A DNA stretch of 64,000 nt from positions 490,219 through 554,218 of the forward strand of contig LSRX01000430.1 in the NCBI GenBank assembly GCA_001939145.1. The letters are read 5' to 3'. The translations under genes were made by a program, and so were the position numbers. Source of the DNA: Symbiodinium microadriaticum (Eukaryota > Sar > Dinophyceae > Suessiales > Symbiodiniaceae). Of the stretch, positions 56,901 to 64,000 are shown in pieces. The notes under the pieces were generated by a model that saw only the letters and a program-made list of their open reading frames with translations, ran no database searches and had not been told where the DNA came from. Every line of letters begins with the position of its first letter. The first letter of the stretch is position 1.

Positions 56901-59900
56901 TGTGGGTGTGGGTGTGGGTGTGGGTGTGGGTGTGGGTGTGGGTGTGGGTGTGGGTGTGGGTGTGGGTGTGGGTGTGGGTGTGGGTGTGGGTGTGGGTGTG
57001 GGTGTGGGTGTGGGTGTGGGTGTGGGTGTGGGTGTGGGTGTGGGTGTGGGTGTGGGTGTGGGTGTGGGTGTGGGTGTGGGTGTGGGTGTGGGTGTGGGTG
57101 TGGGTGTGGGTGTGGGTGTGGGTGTGGGTGTGGGTGTGGGTGTGGGTGTGGGTGTGGGTGTGGGTGTGGGTGTGGGTGTGGGTGTGGGTGTGGGTGTGGG
57201 TGTGGGTGTGGGTGTGGGTGTGGGTGTGGGTGTGGGTGTGGGTGTGGGTGTGGGTGTGGGTGTGGGTGTGGGTGTGGGTGTGGGTGTGGGTGTGGGTGTG
57301 GGTGTGGGTGTGGGTGTGGGTGTGGGTGTGGGTGTGGGTGTGGGTGTGGGTGTGGGTGTGGGTGTGGGTGTGGGTGTGGGTGTGGGTGTGGGTGTGGGTG
57401 TGGGTGTGGGTGTGGGTGTGGGTGTGGGTGTGGGTGTGGGTGTGGGTGTGGGTGTGGGTGTGGGTGTGGGTGTGGGTGTGGGTGTGGGTGTGGGTGTGGG
57501 TGTGGGTGTGGGTGTGGGTGTGGGTGTGGGTGTGGGTGTGGGTGTGGGTGTGGGTGTGGGTGTGGGTGTGGGTGTGGGTGTGGGTGTGGGTGTGGGTGTG
57601 GGTGTGGGTGTGGGTGTGGGTGTGGGTGTGGGTGTGGGTGTGGGTGTGGGTGTGGGTGTGGGTGTGGGTGTGGGTGTGGGTGTGGGTGTGGGTGTGGGTG
57701 TGGGTGTGGGTGTGGGTGTGGGTGTGGGTGTGGGTGTGGGTGTGGGTGTGGGTGTGGGTGTGGGTGTGGGTGTGGGTGTGGGTGTGGGTGTGGGTGTGGG
57801 TGTGGGTGTGGGTGTGGGTGTGGGTGTGGGTGTGGGTGTGGGTGTGGGTGTGGGTGTGGGTGTGGGTGTGGGTGTGGGTGTGGGTGTGGGTGTGGGTGTG
57901 GGTGTGGGTGTGGGTGTGGGTGTGGGTGTGGGTGTGGGTGTGGGTGTGGGTGTGGGTGTGGGTGTGGGTGTGGGTGTGGGTGTGGGTGTGGGTGTGGGTG
58001 TGGGTGTGGGTGTGGGTGTGGGTGTGGGTGTGGGTGTGGGTGTGGGTGTGGGTGTGGGTGTGGGTGTGGGTGTGGGTGTGGGTGTGGGTGTGGGTGTGGG
58101 TGTGGGTGTGGGTGTGGGTGTGGGTGTGGGTGTGGGTGTGGGTGTGGGTGTGGGTGTGGGTGTGGGTGTGGGTGTGGGTGTGGGTGTGGGTGTGGGTGTG
58201 GGTGTGGGTGTGGGTGTGGGTGTGGGTGTGGGTGTGGGTGTGGGTGTGGGTGTGGGTGTGGGTGTGGGTGTGGGTGTGGGTGTGGGTGTGGGTGTGGGTG
58301 TGGGTGTGGGTGTGGGTGTGGGTGTGGGTGTGGGTGTGGGTGTGGGTGTGGGTGTGGGTGTGGGTGTGGGTGTGGGTGTGGGTGTGGGTGTGGGTGTGGG
58401 TGTGGGTGTGGGTGTGGGTGTGGGTGTGGGTGTGGGTGTGGGTGTGGGTGTGGGTGTGGGTGTGGGTGTGGGTGTGGGTGTGGGTGTGGGTGTGGGTGTG
58501 GGTGTGGGTGTGGGTGTGGGTGTGGGTGTGGGTGTGGGTGTGGGTGTGGGTGTGGGTGTGGGTGTGGGTGTGGGTGTGGGTGTGGGTGTGGGTGTGGGTG
58601 TGGGTGTGGGTGTGGGTGTGGGNTGTGTGTGTGTGTGTGTGTTTGTGTGTGTGTTTGTGTGTGTGTGTGTTTGTGTGTGTGTTTGTGTGTGTGTGTGTGT
58701 CTGTCTGTGTGCGCGCGTGCGCGTGTGTGTTTGTGTGTGCACGCGGGCGCGCACATGCGCGTGAGCGTGCGCGTGCTTGTGTGTATTGTGTTACTCTCCC
58801 ACTTTCCGAAATCATAGTTTTCGTGAACCAATCCAGTTCACCCTGCCACCCCCGATAATTGATTCTACCATTCGTTTGCTGAGCTTTCTCTCTGCTAACG
58901 GCAAAAGCCTTAACTCGTCACCTCCTCGAGCTCGCTGCTCAGCTTCTCCTCGCGCGCCTCTTCATTGGTTCAGCAACGAATATCCAAGGCCAAGCCGGCA
59001 AAGGATGCACGTGCATTTTGACAGTATGCGGCCTTGGCCCGTGTAAGCACCAAGTCACCCTGCAATCCTTCGCTGCGTGACATGTGCAATTCTTCCCTCA
59101 GCCGGGCGATGTCGTTGGCCTCGAACCAAGCGCAAAGCCATCACCAACTGCTCTCATGAGATCGGCCAGTGACAAGCACACTGGTCCCTTAGGCACATGC
59201 CACAGCCACATACATGGCCGGCAGCATTCCCAGGACTGGGCGTGCCTTCGCGACCAGTTCCAGCTGCTGTTGGTCCAGTCGAGCCTGTGAGGCACGTACC
59301 CCGAGATCCAACTGTTGAATTACAATACACCCCCTTTCTTAGTGTTGACATTTTGCATGTGCACACTGTCCTCTGTCGGTGATTCTGAGCATGTCAACAT
59401 CATTGTTGATCCTCCTTGTTGCTGCTCGCTTTGCTTACCGCTTCCAAACGTCATGGGCTGACTCTAGTTCGTTCATGGTGTATTGGTGTGTCGGATGGAC
59501 AGGGCCCTCTTATGTTCCGGTTCGCATTTTCGCGCACCTGTGCTGTCCAGCAACTACGACACCACAACGTACTGTAGCTCGAAAAGCTTTCGGCTTTCAA
59601 ACTAAGAATTCCGGGAAGTTTGCATCAGCGCTTGTTCACTTGGTTGTCTCCGCGACTATGATGTCTTGTTTGAAGGATCCGAAAATGAATATGCATGTGG
59701 ATGTTTTCCACATTCTTGATCATGTTTGCACATCTTCACGGCCTCGACCCGCGCCAATTCCTCGGTCTTCGAGGTGGAAGCGCATGCGGCCGAGGCATGC
59801 TCTGCTGCACCTCAGAAAAGCAGGCCCGTGCACTGTGAAGCAGCAGCAGAAGGGCCCGCACCCTAACAGCACGCAGCCAAACTCAGTCAAAGGCTCAGTT

Positions 59901-60767
59901 CTTGAATCTCAAGATCTTTTGTTTGCATCTCCTGGCAATGCATGTGAATTTATGCCAGGTTGACCCATCTCTGCGCGAACCGGATGCACCCTTCTCGAGA
60001 CGCCCATGTGACACTTCTTGTTCGCGTCGCCTCTTTGTGTGATTGCTCCAAGCACTCCTTGGACAGAACATTCATTGCATTGCCGCCTGCCGTGTGATCG
60101 GTGGTCTACTGAGGACTGCACTCGTTGCGCGGCCAGCTCATTAGCTTCCTCGTTGCAGATTTTCTGCAGCTGCGGCAACTGTTTCTCAAGCTGGCGATTG
60201 CGCGCCTGATGGGAAACCCAGAAACAATCAGAAACCACTCGCTTACCTTGGTGCATCATTCTAGCATGCAACCTCAATGTCGTTGATGATGGAGACCCGC
60301 TGCTCGCAAAGCCGCTGGGCCTGATGACGACTCTTGATATGCAGTGCGCAACAAATCACTTGGGACCATCCCCGCTGCAATGCCTGCTCCAGCTCACTCT
60401 GTAACTTCTCTTCCCGTGCCTGCTGTTGGGCCAGCTGCATTTGGCAACATGTACGTAGCCGTAGTCGTTTGCTGATATTCGGACGTCCTCGCCTTCGACC
60501 TCGCGACCGCAAGGTCAGTTTGTAAGCCTTCCTCGTGTGATAGGTGCAATTGTCCCGACAGCTTGGCGATGTCATCAGCCTGCACAAGCGCGAAACACGT
60601 CCACATACACCTACACAAATACACGCGCACGTACATACATACATACATACATACATACATACACACATACATACATACATACATACATACATACTTTTTT
60701 CTTCCACCGCCGCAAGAAGAGCCCCGCGATGCGCACGGGCAGCAATGCCGGCGTCTTGAAGACGCAT
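53930..60767 (-). CDS. Coiled-coil protein built from two related exon blocks
   Basis: Starts at ATG 60767 (exon to about 60695). Block A exons: 60579-60493, 60434-60384, 60332-60273, 60205-60122, 59931-59895, 59801-59743, 59284-59246. Block B: 59119-59033, 58957-58922, 56182-56126, 55947-55894, 55843-55715, 55487-55454, 54201-54155 and 53989 to about 53930. Most are multiples of three in phase 0; the fifth and sixth of A share their unusual phase with 55487-55454 and 54201-54155 of B. Pairs are homologous: ADDIAKLSGQLHLSHEEGLQ against ANDIARLREELHMSRSEGLQ (16 of 29 identical overall), AREEKLQSELEQ against AREEKLSSELEE, KDLEIQ twice, EELARVE against EELAQAE. Residues are Leu/Glu/Gln/Lys-rich heptads. 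Donors are GT or GC. A cytoskeletal or scaffold role is likely; the exact family was not recognised. The phase of exon 1 into the next exon is unresolved. Confidence 0.7.
56187..56642. other. Intron sequence left of the hexanucleotide array
   Basis: No exon signal. It is unique sequence grading into TG repeats at about 56600. Confidence 0.5.
56643..58622. repeat. ~2-kb perfect (GGGTGT)n array
   Basis: About 330 identical hexamers without a single substitution, preceded by a short TG-rich lead-in (56600-56642). All six frames are open and give Gly-Val, Cys-Gly, Val-Trp, Pro-Thr, His-Pro or His-Thr polymers of over 700 residues; none is a gene. The plus strand has GGG every six bases with TGT loops, an ideal G-quadruplex pattern. 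It lies inside the intron between coiled-coil exons 58957-58922 and 56182-56126, so the pre-mRNA would carry the C-rich strand. Confidence 0.97.
58623..58790. repeat. Single N, then TG/TTTG/GCGTG microsatellite
   Basis: One N at 58623 ends the hexamer array. Then TG with TTTG interruptions runs to about 58710, grading into GCGCGTGCGCG-type alternating purine-pyrimidine sequence (Z-DNA-prone) to about 58785. The array length across the N is not reliable. Confidence 0.9.
60620..60694. repeat. (ACAT)n microsatellite abutting the first splice donor
   Basis: On the minus strand this reads GTATGTATG and starts directly after the first coiled-coil exon, so the repeat itself supplies a GTATGT donor. 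Confidence 0.85.
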
Positions 60768-60782
60768 GCCGCCGTTTCGGTA

Positions 60783-60800
60783 TCCCGGGATATCCCGGGA
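60783..60800. other. 18-bp perfect palindrome upstream of the coiled-coil start
   Basis: TCCCGGGATATCCCGGGA lies 16 nt 5' of the ATG at 60767 on the minus strand. A regulatory role is possible but unproven. Confidence 0.6.
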
Positions 60801-60880
60801 GTGCAAACAAAGGCTTCTCTGGTAGAACAACGACTGAGTACTATGAGCAAATATGCCAACAAAAGTACAGAAACGTAAGA

Positions 60881-61295
60881 TATACATACACGAAGATATA
60901 CATACATATACATACATGCACATACAGATACGTACATATACATACATATACATACATATACATACATATACATACATATACATACATGTACATACATGTA
61001 CATACATGTACATGCAGCACATATACAAACATGCACTTGCACATACACATATACATACATGGACATACAGAGACATACAGATACACCTTCATACGAATAC
61101 TTATAACTATAAGAACATACATGCATACATGTGCTACATTTTCCCTTACCGCCTGATACATACATATACGCACATATAAGTCTAATCGTTATAAAGATGT
61201 GTATGTATGTATATATATATATGTATGTATGTATAGATGTAGATATACGTGTATATACATATCATATACATATATACACACATATGTATATATGG
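60881..61295. repeat. ATACAT / GTATATAT compound microsatellites
   Basis: ATACATAT and ATACATGT units run from about 60885 to 61015, then decayed ACATAC words to about 61130. (TATG)n and (TA)n blocks occupy about 61199-61290. The Tyr/Thr/His-rich frames are artefacts. Confidence 0.9.
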
Positions 61296-61660
61296 TCAGG
61301 CGCTCCGCGGGTCCCGCCCCCCCCCCCCCCATGGTCCATGGTCCAGGATGCCGCCCCCGCCCCCCTCCTCCCCCCTGTGGGTGGGGTGTGCCCATGGGGT
61401 CCCTCTGGTTGTGGGGTTGTGAGCTTAAGCTTTTGAGTTTGGGGTTTAGGGCTTAAGGTTAAAAGTTATAAGGCTTAGAGTCGACAAGGGCTTAGGGAGG
61501 GTTTGGGGTGTAGGTTGGTTAGGGTGACGGTTTATGCTCTGCGACAAGCAAAGAGCCTGCATTTAAGCGGGGTTTAGGCTTGGGTGTAAGGTTTAAAGTA
61601 TAAAGAACAGGTTAAGGTTAATAAGAACAGGAACACGCCCCACGTTATAGGGTTTATGGC
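61296..61660. other. C-run and degenerate telomere-like G-strand
   Basis: A poly-C block (about 61317-61330) precedes GGGGTTGTGAG, TTTGGGGTTTAGGGCTTAAGG and similar words to about 61620, again resembling decayed TTTAGGG repeats. No gene. Confidence 0.5.
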
Positions 61661-62460
61661 TTGCGTAAGATCCCGGCCCTCTCTGTGACCCATGGCCGCC
61701 CACAGCAGCACCCCACCCAACCGGCCAAACCACACGCCAGCCAGCGGGCGGGAACGCCAGACGCCTGATCATACATATATATATATATATACATGTACAC
61801 ATGCATGCATGCATACAATACAATGCAATACAATACGATTCAACTTCATACATTTACATGAACACACTGCAACCAACAGGCCGCACATCATTATGTGAAA
61901 GAAAGTGGTTCTTTGGCGGTCATGAAAACATTGTCCCTCATCTCTTCATCGGTTTCTTTCTCGATCCTGCTCTTGTATATATTGACCACATGGACACCAA
62001 AACGAAACAAGCACACAAAGCAAACAGAATAAAACTATTGGACGGTGGCGAGTGATCGGATAAACCATCATACACAGACACGCTTCCACACGTGTTGAAG
62101 GGCTTGATCTATAGCATCGTGGATGATGGACCCTCGGAACCCTCTCCACACAAATCTCGGCAAGGATCCTGGGGATTGCGGGGGGGGGGGGGTCGCAACT
62201 CCAGCTTTGCACTGCGACTTTCGCCCCCGTCGTGGGACGAGCCATCAGCATGATTTGAACACAGACCATCACACAGCCCAGCATGGATTGAAAATTTATG
62301 AACCACTGCCCGAGGGATGCACGATGCCACCATAATAACATCTTTTCATGTTTCCCTCCCGCACCGAGCCGACAATGGACTTTTTTTTGACTTCCCTTTT
62401 GCAGACAAATCAAGGATGATCGAGATTAGAGGCATAGGAGCCATGCCCACAACGGCAAGC
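61661..62460. other. No recognised gene; TA and ATGC microsatellites, G-run
   Basis: (TA)n and ATGC units lie at about 61771-61816, followed by ATAC/AATAC words. A run of 13 G lies near 62178-62190. Open frames lack motifs. Confidence 0.4.
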
Positions 62461-62716
62461 ATTAGGTTTCATGCAAACTTTGCGCTCCACTGAACGAGAC
62501 AGCGCTCAGAGGCTTTCGGCGGGGTTGCGCCATGATGTGGAGATACGTGGCAGCTGTAAAGCATAAAGATGCGTGAAGGAGGCAAACGCCATGTCGCACC
62601 TGCAACAGCTTGGGCCAACAGCCAAAGTGAATGTTTTTAAAGACACATGACACGCAGGCTGGATCAAGCGAGCATTCGCGCAAGCACGAGAAGCTTTGAA
62701 TTGAAGGCAAAAACAC

Positions 62717-62872
62717 AAAGAGAGAGAGAGAGAGAGAGAGAGACAGGGCAGGCAGACCGGCAGACAGGCAGACAGGAAGGCGGGCAGACAGGCAGACAGG
62801 CAAGCAGCCAGCCAGGCAGCCAGGCAGCCAGGCGGGCAGACAGGCAGACAGGCACACAGATAGATAACAAGA
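62717..62872. repeat. (AG)n followed by CAGG/CAGA-type repeat
   Basis: (AG)n at about 62718-62742, then GCAGACAGGCAGG-like units with CAGC variants to about 62872. Confidence 0.9.
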
Positions 62873-63396
62873 GAGACACCAAGTGACGGGAGTCGAACCT
62901 CTAGGCGAAAACACACTCAGGGCGCGAGCCCGCGCGAGCACACCAAATGTTAAATCAAAATAACGGCCGAGCACGAGGACTGAACGCAGCGCATGGCCGA
63001 GACCACATGTGCAAGATCGAAATCACAGACAAATTTAGCTTGTAAGCAACTCTACAAAGGCATCGCCATCAGAAAGCGACTGCATTCATGGGTGTCCTAT
63101 AGTCAGGAAATTACCAAACCCCTCACTTTTGCAACTTGCCTTGGCAATCAGTTCTTGTTGCTGCTTCTCCACCACTGCCTGCGGCTCAGATTGACGCTGA
63201 ACTCTGAAGTATGCATCCGCTGCACAACGGGCACAATGACATCGCAGAACGTGATCTCCTCAGCGTGCGATTGCACCAGGCACCACGCAACTTTTGTCCG
63301 TCCATGCCTTTTGTTCTGCCTACCTTTGCACCAGCGTCCAAAACGAAGCGGTCTCCATGCAGACCCAAGACCGCAACTGCACGCTACATTTTTTAA
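62873..63396. other. No supported gene
   Basis: A perfect RNA polymerase III B-box word (reverse complement of GGAGTCGAACC, 62889-62899) is present but does not fold into a tRNA. Other frames are unconvincing. Confidence 0.35.
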
Positions 63397-63465
63397 CCAC
63401 GCGCAGTAAATTCTTAGACATGCAAAAAATCATTTTTTGCATGTCTAAGAATTTACTGCGCGTGG
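63397..63465. repeat. Perfect 69-bp palindrome (34-bp arms, 1-nt centre)
   Basis: 63397-63430 is the exact reverse complement of 63432-63465, with a single C at 63431 between them. Flanks are not complementary beyond one or two bases. It would form a perfect hairpin in DNA or RNA. It could be a small foldback element, a hairpin RNA source, or an artefact of library preparation or assembly. Confidence 0.97.
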
Positions 63466-63753
63466 CTTGCTGAGGAGGGGTGGAGTGAGTCAGCGAGGAC
63501 ATCGCCCAGCAGCGGTGATACTCCGTGGGCTTTGGATGTGTTGGAAGGGACCACACGGAGACACGGAGAAGCTGTCAGCAAAGGCGCGGGCGGCCACGAA
63601 GGAGAGCAAGGCTGACCAGCGAGAGGTAAAGGCCGAAATGCTGGGTCCACGCGCCTGGCACATTGCTGGAGCTCAGGTGTGCCGGACCAGCATACATGCT
63701 AGCTTGCTGCTGGCAGGGGTATCATTTGGTATCTCTTTTATTAAGGCTGGCCG

Positions 63754-63999
63754 TCATCCACGGGCAAGCTTGCGAGCCCGCCTGCGAACGCAGGAGGGCC
63801 TGGTCGGACGTCGACAAGGGTGGAAGCAGCACGCTGTCACGATATGGTTGCGAGTCCGCGGCGCATGCCGCTGCCAGCCATGACCGCGCGTAATGGTTGT
63901 GCGCGTGCCCTCGTAGTCGGGGACGTCTTCCGCCGCCTTGTCGCTCGCGCTTTGGCCCAGCACTTGGCCGGAGCGCTCGAGGCTGCTTGCATGCCCTAT
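63754..63999 (-). CDS. Partial exon at the right edge, unrecognised
   Basis: Minus-strand frame running off the window. It reads GQSASDKAAEDVPDYEGTRT and ITRGHGWQRHAPRTRN, clearly more protein-like than chance. The plus strand also has competing frames nearby: one near 63560-63625 reads EKLSAKARAATKESKADQRE and ends at a GTAAAG donor. The gene context lies outside the window. No family recognised. Confidence 0.35.
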   Translation of the reverse strand: MGHASSLERSGQVLGQSASDKAAEDVPDYEGTRTTITRGHGWQRHAPRTRNHIVTACCFHPCRRPTRPSCVRRRARKLARG

Positions 64000-64000
64000 A

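Noticed and set aside
56592-58858. Six overlapping ORFs of 720-777 codons across the hexamer array
   Set aside because: They are Gly-Val, Cys-Gly, Val-Trp, Pro-Thr, His-Pro and His-Thr polymers produced by a repeat with no stop in any frame. Exons of a minus-strand gene flank the array as an intron.
62868-62962. tRNA-like element with a perfect B-box on the minus strand
   Set aside because: The T-stem has two mismatches out of five, no acceptor pairing was found and there is no A-box at the proper distance. At best it is a decayed tRNA-derived repeat.

Overview
The window looks like nuclear DNA of a dinoflagellate, probably a Symbiodiniaceae-like alga, although no marker gene proves this. 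The evidence is mixed. Coding sequence is cut into many short exons. Three reconstructable genes need GC or GA splice donors beside normal GT donors, with AG|G acceptors, which is a known dinoflagellate habit. TTTAGGG telomere-type arrays occur internally. Simple repeats are very abundant. Every gene I can support firmly, from about 9.5 kb to 60.8 kb, lies on the minus strand, as expected of dinoflagellate unidirectional gene arrays. Assembly gaps lie at 2467-2529 and 15158-15807, and single N joints at 4712, 41790 and 58623.

Layout. 1-9.5 kb: no supportable gene. It holds microsatellites, a 94-bp minisatellite, and a 1.95-kb segment (4727-6676) bounded by 46-50-bp inverted repeats that carries internal telomere-like arrays. 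9.5-10.7 kb: an alkenal/prostaglandin-reductase-like dehydrogenase in three exons. 11-23 kb: several groups of protein-like exons of unknown family, interrupted by a CTA-repeat/gap/GGT-repeat block near 15 kb. 23.5-25.1 kb: a large intronless ORF with five C-x4-C-x20-C-x2-H zinc-binding repeats plus a C-terminal WRC-type motif. 25.2-26.8 kb: a J-domain (DnaJ-like) gene whose domain is split over four exons. 27-36.7 kb: more unidentified exon groups. 36.7-38.6 kb: a four-exon, 502-residue isoprenylcysteine methylesterase-like protein with all three catalytic residues. 38.8-47.2 kb: unidentified exons. 47.4-49.9 kb: a gene with Ala/Gln/Glu heptads followed by a possible GIY-YIG-like region carrying an in-frame TAG. 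50-53.5 kb: an ankyrin-repeat gene. 53.9-60.8 kb: a coiled-coil gene made of two related exon blocks, with a roughly 2-kb perfect (GGGTGT)n array in one intron. 61-64 kb: simple repeats, degenerate telomere-like sequence, a perfect 69-bp palindrome and a partial exon at the right edge.

The recognised genes (enal/enone reduction, prenylcysteine ester hydrolysis, chaperone partner, putative zinc-binding regulator, ankyrin and coiled-coil scaffolds) do not form an obvious pathway. They look like a housekeeping mix. I read the splice models by eye from frame, phase and family fit, with no transcript evidence.
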